From: Ralstonia pickettii
GTDB taxonomy: Bacteria; Pseudomonadota; Gammaproteobacteria; Burkholderiales; Burkholderiaceae
Reading direction: 5' to 3'
DNA: 64,000 nucleotides
NCBI RefSeq assembly: GCF_016466415.2
Contig: NZ_CP066771.1
Location: 1,364,001-1,428,000, forward strand
Both the position numbers and the translations under genes were made by a program. This document shows positions 11,183 to 20,997 of the stretch, one piece after another. Below the pieces are notes generated by a model that had not been told where the DNA came from, searched no databases, and worked only from the letters and a program-made list of their open reading frames with translations. The first letter of the stretch is position 1, and every line of letters begins with the position of its first letter.

Positions 11183-12118
11183 TCAGGCGCCGAGCACTTC
11201 CTGGCACGTCGCGAGCCACGCGCGAGCGGCGTGCGACAGGTAGCGGCCGGGCGACCACAGGTGCGCGAGCGCCCAATCCATGTCGGGGGCGGTCAGGCGT
11301 GCCACGGCCAGCTTGTCACGGTTCGCAAGGTTGGCCACCAGCGGCTGCGGCAAAAAAGTCGTGCCCAGTCCCGCAGCGGCCATCGAGGCGAGGAATTCCC
11401 AATGCCCGCTCCGCGCAGCGATGTGCGGCTCGATACGGGCTTCGAGAAAGGCCTGTCGCAGCTTGCGCGTCAGGGAGAAATCCTCGGCCAGCAATAGCAG
11501 GGGTTCGTCGCGCAGTGCCGTGAGGGTGACGGTCCTGCCTTTGGCCCATTTCGCTTTGCGCGGTCCCACCACCCAGATCGGATACTTTGCAAACTGCCGC
11601 GTAGCGAGTTCAAGGCCGCTATCGCCGGGAAGAACGGTGGCGCCCACCTCCAGTTCGCCGCTGGCCACCTGCTGTTCCACCGTCTTGCCGCCGTACTCTG
11701 CCAAGTTCAGTACCAGATTCGGATAACGCTGACGAAACGCGCTCACGACGGGCGAAAAGAACAGATTCACCATCGGTGGGATGCCGACCGTCAGTTCGCC
11801 CCGTCCGAGCGAGGACAGATCAGCGACTTCAAGCGTCAGCCTGTGCACCACGCCCAGCGTTTCCTGGCCCCGCGCGTACACGACGCGGCCCACGTCGGTG
11901 AGCCGCACCTGCTTGCCTTCGCGGATCAACAAAGGCTGGCCAACTTCGTTTTCCAGCTGACGCACCATTTTGCTGACGGTGGACTGGGTGACCGAGAGCG
12001 AACTCGCCGCTTGCGTGAAGCTTTGCAGCCGCGCGGTCTCGACAAAGTAACGAAGCGCTCGGATATCGATGGGCACGGGCGGTCCTTTGCCATGAAGGAT
12101 GGGAATGGGATTCGCCAT
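11183..12118 (-). CDS. LysR-family transcriptional regulator
   Basis: The HTH is at residues about 15-75 (SFTQAASSLSVTQSTVSKMV), followed by the effector-binding domain (LGRGELTVGIPPMVNLFFSP). The start is uncertain: the ATG at 12118 gives a product of about 311 residues with a short N-terminal tail, while family members usually begin about 15 residues later. An in-frame ATG at 12151 would overlap the terminator of the upstream gene and is less likely. It is convergent with the CoA-transferase gene, so regulation of that gene is possible but not shown by the usual divergent layout. Confidence 0.8.
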   Translation of the reverse strand: MANPIPILHGKGPPVPIDIRALRYFVETARLQSFTQAASSLSVTQSTVSKMVRQLENEVGQPLLIREGKQVRLTDVGRVVYARGQETLGVVHRLTLEVADLSSLGRGELTVGIPPMVNLFFSPVVSAFRQRYPNLVLNLAEYGGKTVEQQVASGELEVGATVLPGDSGLELATRQFAKYPIWVVGPRKAKWAKGRTVTLTALRDEPLLLLAEDFSLTRKLRQAFLEARIEPHIAARSGHWEFLASMAAAGLGTTFLPQPLVANLANRDKLAVARLTAPDMDWALAHLWSPGRYLSHAARAWLATCQEVLGA

Positions 12119-12149
12119 GGTAATGAATTTTCCCCATTCCACGGTGCTC

Positions 12150-12177
12150 AAAAAAAAAAAGCGGCACAGGTGGCCGC
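12150..12177 (-). terminator. rho-independent terminator of the 12205-12741 gene
   Basis: Read on the minus strand, GCGGC, a 7-base loop and GCCGC precede a run of about ten T. It sits 28 bp after the stop of the upstream gene and 32 bp before the LysR start. Confidence 0.75.
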
Positions 12178-12204
12178 CTTCTTTTGCTGCCCGACCGTGT
12201 GGGC

Positions 12205-12741
12205 TTAGCCTGTTGCTTCGTCGATCAGCAGATCGAGCTGGGCGATCACGTTGCTGGTCTCGGGCTCGCCGCGTGTTTTGCTGAGCGCGGCCTTGAGCGT
12301 GTCGCGCAGGGCGACGAGTTCCGCCACATTGCCGGCTTTCTCCACCTTCATCTCCAGCAGATAGCCGCGCAGGCCGAGATACCGGCTGATCGTTTCGGTA
12401 TAGAAGCGATAGAGGCGTTGATAGCCCTCGGCGGCGGGCTCTTTTGAAGGCACTGCGGGTACTGCGCTGGCCGACGCGGGGGCAGGCGCAGGTTCATCGG
12501 TCGAGACAGCCTTCACCGTGGTGCTGCTGGCCAAGTGCGGGCGGATATACCCCCCTCCCTCCAGCTCGTCGAATACCGCTTGCGTCATACCGAGCGGCTG
12601 AAGCTGCACGAGGATGTCGTCGCAGGTTTTCTCGCCATTCACCATCAGGAGCACCGCGCGGTGACGCTGGTCGAGGTGGTTCGCGCGCGTTCGGATCTCG
12701 TCCTGACCTTTTTCGGTCTTCTGATAGATGCGGGTGGTCAT
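12205..12741 (-). CDS. conserved hypothetical protein
   Basis: The product is 178 residues long and is not assigned to a family. The N-terminal 75 residues (MTTRIYQKTEKGQDEIRTRA, then AVLLMVNGEKTCDDIL) look like a small helical or winged-helix domain. A Pro/Ala/Ser-rich linker follows (APAPASASAVPAVPSKEPA), then a helical C-terminal domain (YQRLYRFYTETISRYLGLRG). No signal peptide or membrane segment is seen. It is divergent from the aldehyde dehydrogenase gene at 12894 and ends at its own terminator. Confidence 0.65.
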   Translation of the reverse strand: MTTRIYQKTEKGQDEIRTRANHLDQRHRAVLLMVNGEKTCDDILVQLQPLGMTQAVFDELEGGGYIRPHLASSTTVKAVSTDEPAPAPASASAVPAVPSKEPAAEGYQRLYRFYTETISRYLGLRGYLLEMKVEKAGNVAELVALRDTLKAALSKTRGEPETSNVIAQLDLLIDEATG

Positions 12742-12893
12742 GGTCGTCTCCCTCGGCCGGCGCGTCTGCAGTGTGCGCTCTGGTGGCTCTACAATAGTCC
12801 GATCATAACCGCCCGGGGGCGACGTGGGCCTCAGTCGCAACCCGGATAGCACAACGCGCAAATCGCGCATCCACCAGAGCGAGACGACCGACG

Positions 12894-14330
12894 ATGCAGC
12901 AACGCGACAAGCTTTTTATCAATGGCAAGTGGGTGGCGCCGCAGGGCAAGGGCGTCATTGAAGTGATTCATTCGGCCACGGAAGCCGTGATGGGGACCAT
13001 TCCCGAAGGCAGCGCGGCAGACGCTGAAGCCGCCGTGGCCGCCGCGCGCGCCGCATTTGATGACTGGGCTGCTACGCCCGTGGCCAAGCGCGCCGAGTAC
13101 ATCCAAAAGATTGCCGACGGCCTGCATGCCCGCAGCGAAGAACTGGCGCAGCTGATTGCCGGTGAAGTCGGCATGCCGATCAAGTTGGCGCGTGCCATCC
13201 AGGTGGGCGGCCCCGTCTACAACTGGAGCAATTTCGCCAAGCTGCTCAGCACGTTTGAATTTGAAGAGCACGTTGGCAACTCGCTGGTGGTGCGCGAGCC
13301 CGTGGGTGTGGTGGGCGCCATCACGCCGTGGAACTACCCGCTCAACCAGATCACGCTGAAGGTTGCGCCCGCGCTGGCGGCCGGCTGCACGGTGGTGCTC
13401 AAGCCGTCGGAAGTGGCACCGCTCAACGCCTTCGTGCTGGCGGAAGTCATTGAAGAAGCCGGCCTGCCGCCGGGCGTGTTCAACCTGGTCACCGGCTATG
13501 GCCCGGTGGTGGGCGAGGTGCTGGCAAGCGACCCCGAGGTCGACATGGTGTCGTTCACGGGCTCCACGCGTGCGGGCAAGCGCGTGGCGGAACTCGCATC
13601 GCAGTCGGTCAAGCGGGTGGCGCTGGAGTTGGGCGGCAAGTCGGCCTCGGTGATCCTGGATGACGCGGACCTGGCATCGGCGGTCAAGGGCACGCTGTCG
13701 GCATGTTTCTTGAACTCGGGGCAGACGTGCTCGGCGCACACGCGCATGCTGGTGCCGCGCGCCAAGTATGAAGAGGTGAAGGCGCTGGCCGCACAGTTTG
13801 CCGCTGCGTACGTGCCGGGCGATCCGGCGCAGGAAAGCACGCGCCTGGGGCCGCTCATCTCTGCCGTGCAGCGCGACCGCGTGCTGGGCTACATCCGCAA
13901 GGGGCTGGAGGAGGGCGCAGAACTCATTACCGGCGGCGCCGACACGCCCGAAGGCCTGACCACCGGTTACTTCGTCAAGCCGACGGTGCTGGGCAACGTC
14001 AAGACCACCGACACCGTCGCGCGCGAAGAAATCTTCGGCCCTGTGCTGACCGTCATCTGCTACGACGACGAGGAAGAGGCCGTCCGGATTGCCAACGACA
14101 GCATCTACGGCCTGGGCGGCGGTGTGTGGTCGGGCGACGAGGCCCGGGCGATTCGGGTGGCGCGGCGCATCCGCACGGGCCAGGTCAATATCAACGGCGG
14201 GCCGTTCAACATGCAGGCACCGTTTGGCGGCTACAAGCAATCCGGCAACGGGCGGGAAAACGGCAAGTACGGCCTGGAGGAGTTCCTGGAGTACAAGGCG
14301 CTGCAACTCAATCCCGCCAAGACGGCCTGA
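12894..14330 (+). CDS. NAD(P)-dependent aldehyde dehydrogenase
   Basis: The 478-residue product is of normal length for the superfamily. Motifs are [10 protein letters not shown] (cofactor and oxyanion Asn), [24 protein letters not shown] (Rossmann loop), [11 protein letters not shown] (general-base Glu) and [14 protein letters not shown] (catalytic Cys). The C-terminus has [10 protein letters not shown] and [16 protein letters not shown]. Substrate class cannot be set from sequence alone, though the motif set resembles broad-specificity ALDHs. A good terminator follows. Confidence 0.88.
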   Translation: MQQRDKLFINGKWVAPQGKGVIEVIHSATEAVMGTIPEGSAADAEAAVAAARAAFDDWAATPVAKRAEYIQKIADGLHARSEELAQLIAGEVGMPIKLARAIQVGGPVYNWSNFAKLLSTFEFEEHVGNSLVVREPVGVVGAITPWNYPLNQITLKVAPALAAGCTVVLKPSEVAPLNAFVLAEVIEEAGLPPGVFNLVTGYGPVVGEVLASDPEVDMVSFTGSTRAGKRVAELASQSVKRVALELGGKSASVILDDADLASAVKGTLSACFLNSGQTCSAHTRMLVPRAKYEEVKALAAQFAAAYVPGDPAQESTRLGPLISAVQRDRVLGYIRKGLEEGAELITGGADTPEGLTTGYFVKPTVLGNVKTTDTVAREEIFGPVLTVICYDDEEEAVRIANDSIYGLGGGVWSGDEARAIRVARRIRTGQVNINGGPFNMQAPFGGYKQSGNGRENGKYGLEEFLEYKALQLNPAKTA

Positions 14331-14355
14331 TCTGCCCCACGTGCAGCACCAATGA

Positions 14356-14381
14356 AAAACCCGGCCTCGGCCGGGTTTTTT
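14356..14381. terminator. bidirectional rho-independent terminator
   Basis: CCCGGC, loop CTCG, GCCGGG is flanked by A5 on the left and T6 on the right. It can serve the aldehyde dehydrogenase gene and the minus-strand DUF1289 gene, which converge here. Confidence 0.85.
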
Positions 14382-14399
14382 GCGTTTGACGCCCTCCGC

Positions 14400-14660
14400 C
14401 TACTTGCGGCTGCCGTCAGCGTTGTAGCCCTGGGCGGTGCCTTCGGCCAGGATGCGCGTCCAGACCGCGTTGCGCTCTTCGTCGGTCATGAAGACCCAGT
14501 TGCTGACCTCCAGTTGCGTGCGCCCGCAGCCCTGGCAAACCTCGTCGAAGAGCGTCGAGCAGATGCCGATGCAGGGGCTGTCTGGGCGGCCCAGCAGGGT
14601 GCTGTCGGAAGCACTGGTTGCGTCGTCTGGCATGGGGCTGAAAGCGGTCGATTCGGTCAT
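14400..14660 (-). CDS. DUF1289 family protein
   Basis: The product is 86 residues long. The core SPCIGICSTLFDEVCQGCGR holds four Cys in the pattern that defines DUF1289; a metal or Fe-S cluster is suspected for this family but not established. The following WVFMTDEERNAVWTRI is also typical. It lies 30 bp downstream of the GH15 gene on the same strand. Confidence 0.8.
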   Translation of the reverse strand: MTESTAFSPMPDDATSASDSTLLGRPDSPCIGICSTLFDEVCQGCGRTQLEVSNWVFMTDEERNAVWTRILAEGTAQGYNADGSRK

Positions 14661-14690
14661 GGCCGGTATTTTACCGGCTTCGGCCGGACG

Positions 14691-16562
14691 TCAGCTGCAC
14701 GGCGGTTCCCCCGTGCGCTGGCTGACATGATCGGCCGCCTTGGATAGCGCCAGTGCGGAATTGACCAGCGCGATATGCGAAAACGCTTGCGGGAAGTTGC
14801 CAACGAGCCGACGCAGGCGTGGGTCGTATTCTTCAGCCAGCAGGCCCACGTCATTGCGCAGCGCCAGCAGCTTGGTAAAGAGCGCGCGCGCTTCGTCATG
14901 GCGGCCCTGCATGACGAGGTTGTCGACGTACCAGAAGCTGCAGGCAAGGAATACGCCTTCGCCCTCGGGCAGGCCGTCGGTCGCCGCTTCGGTGCGGTAG
15001 CGGCGCACGAGGCCATCGACGAGCAGGTCTTCTTCGATGGCCTTGACCGTGCCCTGGATGCGCGGGTCGGATGCCGGCAGAAAACCCACCAGCGGCAGCA
15101 TGAGAAGCGCGGCATCCAGTTCGTCGCTGTCGTAGCTCTGCACGAAGCAGCCACGCGCGGCGTTGTAGCCGTGGGCACAGACCTCTGCGTGGATGCTGTC
15201 GCGCACGACGCGCCAGCGCTCTACCGGGCCATCAACGTTGAATTGCTCGATGGTTTTGACGGCGCGGTCGAACGCCACCCACGCCATGACCTTGGAGTGC
15301 GTGAAATGGCGCGAGGGGCCGCGGACTTCCCAGATGCCCTGGTCCGGCGTTTGCCAGATGCTTTCCAGATGCGTCATCAGCGCAACCTGCAGGCGCCACG
15401 AGGCATCGTCGCCGTCGAGGCCACCTTTGCGAGCGATGAAGAGGGCGTCCATCAACTCGCCATACACATCGAGCTGCAGTTGCTGCGCGGCCGCATTGCC
15501 CACGCGCACGGGCTGGGCGCCCTCGTAGCCGGGCAGCCAGGGGACGGTCCATTCGCCCAGGCGGCGCTCCCCGGCAATGCCGTACATGATCTGCACTTGC
15601 GCCGGGCTGCCGGCAATCGCGCGTTCGAGCCATTGGCGCCAGCTGCGGGCCTCGTCGTAGAAGCCGGCGTTCATCAGCGCGAGCAGCGTGAGGGTGGCGT
15701 CGCGCAGCCAGCAGTAGCGGTAATCCCAGTTGCGCACGCCTCCAAGCTGTTCCGGCAACGACGTTGTGGGCGCGGCCACGACACCGCCGGTGCGGTGGTA
15801 CGTGAGCGCCTTGAGCGTGATCAGGGAGCGCTCTACGGCTTCGGTCCATTCGCCTGCGCCGTGGCAGCGGCCACCCCATGCGCGCCAGCGCGCCTCGATG
15901 TCGACCTGGGCTTCCAACGCGTCGATCGATGCCGGTAACGGCAGGTGCGACGGCGAATGCGTGAGTACAAACGGGACCGCTTCGCCTTCGCTTACCGTGA
16001 AATCGGCCACGGTGGAAAGGTTTTCGCCGCGGATGGGGGCGGCGGTGCGCACTGTCGTCATGTTGGGCCCGGCCACGGCCCGCAGCACGCAATCGGGCAT
16101 GTCGCACGGGCCGTCAGCCGGGGCGCCCGTCACTTCGGACACGCGGCTGACCCACGGTACAGACGCGCCGTAGTCGAACCGCAGGGTCAGGTCCATGCGC
16201 ATATCGACGGTGCCGGAGAGCCCGCGCACGATGCGGATGAGGTCGGAGGTGTCGTCCCGTGCGCCGGCGGTGCCGGGCAGACGGGCCGTCATCAGGTCGG
16301 TCACGCTGGCGGAACCGGTGTCGGTTTCGAAGACGGTCTCCAGCACGAGCGTGCCAGGCAGGTAGCGCCGGCGCGTGGCGCGGACCTCGCCTTGCGGTGC
16401 GATGCGCCATCGGCCGTGGTCCGGCGTGCCGAGCAGCGCGGCAAAACAGGCGCCTGAATCGAACCGTGGCCAGCAGAGCCAATCGATGGAGCCGTCACGC
16501 GAAACCAGTGCCGCGGTTTCACAATCGCCAATCAACGCGTAATCTTCGATTCTTGAGGGCAT
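14691..16562 (-). CDS. glycoside hydrolase family 15 protein (glucoamylase/trehalase-like)
   Basis: The 623-residue cytoplasmic enzyme starts MPSRIEDYALIGDCETAALV, the usual N-terminal beta-sandwich opening of bacterial GH15 proteins. The (alpha/alpha)6 barrel is marked by GVRNWDYRYCWLRDATLTLL (substrate-binding Arg-Asp) and GEGVFLACSFWYVDNLVMQG near the C-terminus, which carries the conserved catalytic-region residues. Bacterial members hydrolyse trehalose, maltosyl or isomaltosyl substrates. The start at 16562 is preferred to an ATG 15 bp upstream because it matches family N-termini. The divergent DUF2252 gene begins 36 bp away. Confidence 0.85.
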   Translation of the reverse strand: MPSRIEDYALIGDCETAALVSRDGSIDWLCWPRFDSGACFAALLGTPDHGRWRIAPQGEVRATRRRYLPGTLVLETVFETDTGSASVTDLMTARLPGTAGARDDTSDLIRIVRGLSGTVDMRMDLTLRFDYGASVPWVSRVSEVTGAPADGPCDMPDCVLRAVAGPNMTTVRTAAPIRGENLSTVADFTVSEGEAVPFVLTHSPSHLPLPASIDALEAQVDIEARWRAWGGRCHGAGEWTEAVERSLITLKALTYHRTGGVVAAPTTSLPEQLGGVRNWDYRYCWLRDATLTLLALMNAGFYDEARSWRQWLERAIAGSPAQVQIMYGIAGERRLGEWTVPWLPGYEGAQPVRVGNAAAQQLQLDVYGELMDALFIARKGGLDGDDASWRLQVALMTHLESIWQTPDQGIWEVRGPSRHFTHSKVMAWVAFDRAVKTIEQFNVDGPVERWRVVRDSIHAEVCAHGYNAARGCFVQSYDSDELDAALLMLPLVGFLPASDPRIQGTVKAIEEDLLVDGLVRRYRTEAATDGLPEGEGVFLACSFWYVDNLVMQGRHDEARALFTKLLALRNDVGLLAEEYDPRLRRLVGNFPQAFSHIALVNSALALSKAADHVSQRTGEPPCS

Positions 16563-16597
16563 TGCACTCCACTCCAAGACTTCAACGAGGCCTGACC

Positions 16598-17824
16598 ATG
16601 CATGACAGCACCCGCATCCTGCTTGAATACAACGCCGGGCGTGATCCCGAAAGGCTTACCCGAAAACTGGATGCCATTGCCGCCGACCCGTTTTCATTTT
16701 TTCGCGGCACCAACAACCTGTACGCCGCGTCTCTGGCCGATGCCGCCTTGCTGCACGACGCGCCCCGCACGCTGGTCTGCGGCGACCTGCACCTTGAAAA
16801 CTTCGGCAGCTTCAAGGGCGACAACGGCCTCGTCTACTTCGACATGAACGACTTTGACGAAGCCTTGGCGGCGCCGTTCACCGTCGACCTCGTGCGCGTG
16901 CTGTCGAGCCTGCAGGTGGCGTCATTCGGCTGGAAGCTGGCCGATGAAGACGCTCATAACCTGTGCCGGCGCTTTCTTGACACGTATGCGGCCGCGCTGG
17001 TGGAAGGCAAGCCCCGCTGGGTGGAGCGGGCAACCGCCACGGGCATCGTGCGCGATCTGTTGCGTGCCTTGCGCAAACGCAACCGCGCGGCCTACCTCGC
17101 GCAGCGCACCGAGCGCGTCGGCAACCGCATCTCGCTGCGCATTGACGGCCGCCGCACATTGCGTGCCAGCAAGGACGAGGCCCGCCGCGCGCGGCGCATT
17201 CTCGAGGCGTACGGACAGCAGGGCAACGGCCAGCGTTTCGTTGCCGTCGACGTAGCCCGGCGGATTGCCGGTACGGGCAGCCTGGGGCTTGAGCGTTATT
17301 CCGTGCTGGCTCGCCCCGAAAACGACCCCGCCACCCTGCGCCTGATCGACATCAAGCTGTCGATTCCGAGCGTATGGGCCGGCGTGCTGGGCAGCGCCTG
17401 CAGCGTGGCACCCTGGCATAGCGAGGCAGGGCGCGTTGTCGATATCCAGCGCGTTTCGCAGGCCATTTCGCCCGCGCTGCTGCGCGGCGTCGTCTACGGC
17501 GCCAAGGGCGAAAAGCCGAAGTCGTACGTCGTCAAGAGCCTGCAGCCGACGGCCGACCGTGTCGCGCTCGGCTCGGGCAAGAACGTGGTCGCCAATCTGG
17601 ACGATGCACTGCAGACCATGGCGCACGTGGCGGCCTGGTGCCATCTGCGCGGCTGTGGCCGCCACGGGACGGATCTCGTGGAGAAGGTGCAGGACTACGC
17701 GGCCGGCACGGCGTGGCGCAAATCGGCGCTGAAGCTGGCGGTGCACGGCCGCAAGGTGTCGTTGAAGCAATGGGCCGAGTTTGCTGAGGACTACCGCCAG
17801 GCGCGTGGTGACAGGGCCGCTTAA
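16598..17824 (+). CDS. DUF2252 family protein (kinase-like fold)
   Basis: The 408-residue product has PFSFFRGTNNLYAASLAD near residue 27 and CGDLHLENFGSFKGDNG near residue 62, followed by FDMNDFDEALAAPFTVDL. These HxxN and DxND-like elements resemble the catalytic and metal-binding loops of aminoglycoside-phosphotransferase-like kinases, and DUF2252 is placed near that fold. Biochemical function is unknown. It is divergent from the GH15 gene with a 35-bp gap between starts, so the two probably share a control region. Confidence 0.8.
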   Translation: MHDSTRILLEYNAGRDPERLTRKLDAIAADPFSFFRGTNNLYAASLADAALLHDAPRTLVCGDLHLENFGSFKGDNGLVYFDMNDFDEALAAPFTVDLVRVLSSLQVASFGWKLADEDAHNLCRRFLDTYAAALVEGKPRWVERATATGIVRDLLRALRKRNRAAYLAQRTERVGNRISLRIDGRRTLRASKDEARRARRILEAYGQQGNGQRFVAVDVARRIAGTGSLGLERYSVLARPENDPATLRLIDIKLSIPSVWAGVLGSACSVAPWHSEAGRVVDIQRVSQAISPALLRGVVYGAKGEKPKSYVVKSLQPTADRVALGSGKNVVANLDDALQTMAHVAAWCHLRGCGRHGTDLVEKVQDYAAGTAWRKSALKLAVHGRKVSLKQWAEFAEDYRQARGDRAA

Positions 17825-17902
17825 GTGCGTGCCGTCAGTGCGGGATAGCGGGCCATTGACTTCAGGCCCGCGAGACCTATTTGAAAACCCTCTGAGACTG
17901 CA

Positions 17903-19033
17903 ATGAAAAACCTCGACAACCCATCGCATGATCGCGAGGTGGGCGTTGCCGACGGCACGCAAGACACGACGCGTATCGACGACACCCGCATCGGTGCGGT
18001 GCGTCCGCTGATTTCTCCGGCGCTGCTGCTGGACGAGCTGCCCGTGCCGGCCGATACGCAGACGCTCGTTGAAGACACCCGCCGTGCCATCAGCAACATC
18101 CTGCACGGCCGTGACGATCGGCTGCTGCTGATCGTCGGCCCGTGCTCGATCCACGATCACGATCAGGCGCTCGATTACGCGCGCCACCTCAAGGCTGCCG
18201 CAGATGCACTGAAGGACGACCTGCTGATCGTGATGCGCGTCTACTTCGAGAAGCCGCGCACGACGGTCGGTTGGAAGGGATACATCAACGACCCGCGCCT
18301 GGACGGCAGCTTCCGCATCAATGAAGGGCTGCGGGCTGCGCGGCAACTGCTGCTCGACGTCAACGCGCTCGGGCTGCCCGCCGCGACCGAATTTCTCGAC
18401 CTGCTGAGCCCGCAATACATTGCCGACCTCATCGCATGGGGCGCGATCGGCGCGCGCACGACAGAAAGCCAGAGCCATCGGCAGCTCGCCTCAGGCTTGA
18501 GCTGCCCCATCGGTTTCAAGAACGGCACGGACGGCGGCGTGCAGGTTGCCTCGGACGCGATCATCGCGGCGCGCGCCAGCCATGCGTTCATGGGGATGAC
18601 GAAGATGGGCATGGCCGCGATCTTCGAGACACGCGGCAACGACGACGCGCACGTAATCCTGCGCGGCGGCAAGGGCGGGCCGAACTACGGCAGCGAGCAC
18701 ATCGAGGCGGCCTGCGCGGCGCTGCGCGCGGCAAAGTTGCGCGAACAGGTCATGGTGGACTGCTCGCACGCGAACTCAAACAAGTCGCATGAACGTCAGA
18801 TCGACGTTGCGCAAGATCTGGCGCGGCAACTCTCGCAGGGCGAGCGCCGGATCGTCGGCGTGATGGTCGAAAGCAACCTTGAAGCAGGGCGCCAAGACCT
18901 GAAACCGGGTGTGCCGCTCAAGTACGGCGTGTCGATCACCGATGCGTGCCTGAGCTGGACCCAGACGGAGCCCGTACTCGACATACTCGCCGAGGCGGTG
19001 CGGCATCGGCGCGCGTATTCGTACGACGGGTAA
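17903..19033 (+). CDS. aroG: 3-deoxy-7-phosphoheptulonate synthase (class I)
   Basis: The enzyme joins phosphoenolpyruvate and erythrose 4-phosphate in the first step of the shikimate pathway. The 376-residue product has LLIVGPCSIHDHDQALDYA (PEP and metal-binding Cys), MRVYFEKPRTTVGWKGYIND, GARTTESQSHRQLASGLSC, GFKNGTDGG and VDCSHANSNK, which are all hallmark segments of AroF/G/H. The N-terminal tail is about 25 residues longer than in E. coli AroG. Which amino acid gives feedback inhibition cannot be read here, and no attenuator leader was found upstream. Confidence 0.93.
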   Translation: MKNLDNPSHDREVGVADGTQDTTRIDDTRIGAVRPLISPALLLDELPVPADTQTLVEDTRRAISNILHGRDDRLLLIVGPCSIHDHDQALDYARHLKAAADALKDDLLIVMRVYFEKPRTTVGWKGYINDPRLDGSFRINEGLRAARQLLLDVNALGLPAATEFLDLLSPQYIADLIAWGAIGARTTESQSHRQLASGLSCPIGFKNGTDGGVQVASDAIIAARASHAFMGMTKMGMAAIFETRGNDDAHVILRGGKGGPNYGSEHIEAACAALRAAKLREQVMVDCSHANSNKSHERQIDVAQDLARQLSQGERRIVGVMVESNLEAGRQDLKPGVPLKYGVSITDACLSWTQTEPVLDILAEAVRHRRAYSYDG

Positions 19034-19260
19034 CGTGACGGCGGCAGGTTCGGGCTTGTCGCATTGTCCTAATCCTTGATGTAGCTCGGCGTCTCACTGT
19101 CATTTCACTGATGGCCAGCCGCTGCATATGCGCATGCGGCTCGGTCAGGCATTGTGTTTTGGCCCCAAGCCGGGTGATCTGCACATCTTCCAACGGGCAT
19201 TCGACAATCAACCCGCCCTAGATGAAGCAGGCCGCAGCAGTGTATTCGCCTCTTCGCCCT

Positions 19261-19287
19261 TAAGTTGATCGACTCCGCAGCCGATAG
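19261..19287 (+). promoter_or_regulatory. sigma-28 (FliA) promoter for the chemoreceptor gene
   Basis: TAAGTTGA, exactly 11 bases, then GCCGATAG closely matches the flagellar consensus TAAAGTTT-N11-GCCGATAA. It lies 75 bp upstream of the chemoreceptor ATG. The rest of 19034-19260 holds no gene I can support. Confidence 0.8.
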
Positions 19288-19361
19288 TGCCCAGGTAGCC
19301 GGCCGCCTGGCGCGATGGTCGCGCCGCGTGAAGAGCCGTGCACGCCACTCTCGCCGCGCCC

Positions 19362-20903
19362 ATGTCCGCTCGCCTGACCATCCGCACCCGCCTGGTGCTT
19401 TCGGTTTCCATACTGTTCCTGCTCGCCTTGCTGATTGGCGTGGCCGGCTTGCTGGGGCTGCGCGATGCCAACCGCGCGCATGAGCAGACCTTTACCAACC
19501 AGTTTCCGTCCGCACTCGCGCTGGGCGAATCCGATCTGAGCCTGACGCGTGCCCGCACCGCGCTCGACAAGGCGATGCTGTATCCGGATGACAAGGGTGC
19601 GATGCAGTTGCTGGATCGTACGGAAGAACTCATCGTCCGCTCCGATGAAGCGTGGAAGAAATACCTGTCGCTGCCGCGCGACGACGAAGAGGAACGCCTG
19701 GCCAAGGACGTCGCCACCAAGCGCGACGCGGCTTCCGCCAGCCTGCGCGACATCATCAAGGCGCTTCGTGCTGGGGATCGCGCAACGGCGGACAAGATCA
19801 TGGAAAAGGGCGTGTCCAAGGCCTTCCGTGATGCCAATGATTCGAGCCTCGCACTGAGCAAGAAGCAGTTGGCGTTTTCCAAGGCCAACTATGACGAATC
19901 GCGCGACGCTTACGCGCGCTTCCGCCTGATCATGATTGCCGCCATCGTCCTCGCGCTGGTCGTGGCGCTTTGGTGCGCGTGGTCGCTGCTGCATGCAATC
20001 GTCGGGCCGCTGAACGCCGCGCTGGCGCAGTTCGACCGCATTGCCGCGGGTGACCTGACCGAGCGTGTGCGCATCGATCGTCAGGACGAAATGGGCCGCC
20101 TGCTCGAAGGCCTGGCCCGCATGCAGACCGCACTGACCGATACCGTGCGCCGGGTGCGCACGGGCTCCGAGTCGATCGGTGCCGCCACCAAGCAGATTGC
20201 CGCCGGCAATGCAGACTTGTCGCAACGCACGGAAGAGCAGGCCAGCTCGCTGGAAGAAACCGCTTCCAGCATGGAAGAGATGACCTCCATCGTGCGCCAG
20301 AACGCCGACAACGCGCGCCAGGCCAGCCAGTTGGCCGACAGCGCATCGGAAGTCGCCAGCCAGGGCGGCGCCGTGGTGACCGATGTGGTGGCGACCATGC
20401 GCGAGATCAGCGCGTCGTCGCGCACAGTGTCGGAAATCATTGGCGTGATTGACGGCATTGCGTTCCAGACCAACATCCTGGCGCTCAACGCCGCCGTGGA
20501 AGCCGCCCGTGCCGGCGAGCAAGGTCGCGGCTTTGCCGTGGTGGCCGGCGAGGTGCGCAACCTTGCGCAGCGTAGCGCCGCAGCCGCGAAGGAAATCAAG
20601 GAAATGATCGAGGCGTCGCTCTCCAAGGTGGAGACCGGCAGCGCGCTGGCCGAACGCGCGGGCAGCACGATGGAAGACATCGTGTCGTCCATTCGCCGCG
20701 TGACCGACATCATGGGCGAAATTGCCGCCGCCTCGAATGAGCAAAGCTCGGGCATCGAGCAGGTCAACAAGGCCGTCACGCTCATGGATGAAGCCACCCA
20801 ACAAAACGCGGCGCTGGTGGAGCAGGCCGCAGCCGCGGCTGAATCGCTGGAAGAACAGGCCCAGGCCCTGAACGCCGCCATCGCCGCATTCCGCCTCGCT
20901 TGA
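19362..20903 (+). CDS. methyl-accepting chemotaxis protein
   Basis: The 513-residue chemoreceptor has a first transmembrane helix at about residues 10-30 ([20 protein letters not shown]), a periplasmic four-helix-bundle type domain to about 185, a second helix ([20 protein letters not shown]), a HAMP domain (about 210-265), and the cytoplasmic signalling domain. The hairpin tip ([20 protein letters not shown]) is fully conserved. There is no C-terminal NWETF-type pentapeptide. The ATG at 19362 is preferred to one 24 bp upstream because it starts just before the first helix. A sigma-28 promoter upstream ties expression to the flagellar regulon. Confidence 0.92.
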   Translation: MSARLTIRTRLVLSVSILFLLALLIGVAGLLGLRDANRAHEQTFTNQFPSALALGESDLSLTRARTALDKAMLYPDDKGAMQLLDRTEELIVRSDEAWKKYLSLPRDDEEERLAKDVATKRDAASASLRDIIKALRAGDRATADKIMEKGVSKAFRDANDSSLALSKKQLAFSKANYDESRDAYARFRLIMIAAIVLALVVALWCAWSLLHAIVGPLNAALAQFDRIAAGDLTERVRIDRQDEMGRLLEGLARMQTALTDTVRRVRTGSESIGAATKQIAAGNADLSQRTEEQASSLEETASSMEEMTSIVRQNADNARQASQLADSASEVASQGGAVVTDVVATMREISASSRTVSEIIGVIDGIAFQTNILALNAAVEAARAGEQGRGFAVVAGEVRNLAQRSAAAAKEIKEMIEASLSKVETGSALAERAGSTMEDIVSSIRRVTDIMGEIAAASNEQSSGIEQVNKAVTLMDEATQQNAALVEQAAAAAESLEEQAQALNAAIAAFRLA

Positions 20904-20997
20904 TATTGGCCCCGTCGACGCGCGGGGCATCCTGAATACTTGCCTTGAACGCCATTTCGGTTGATATAACCGACGGGTCCATTCAAGGAGTCGCCTC

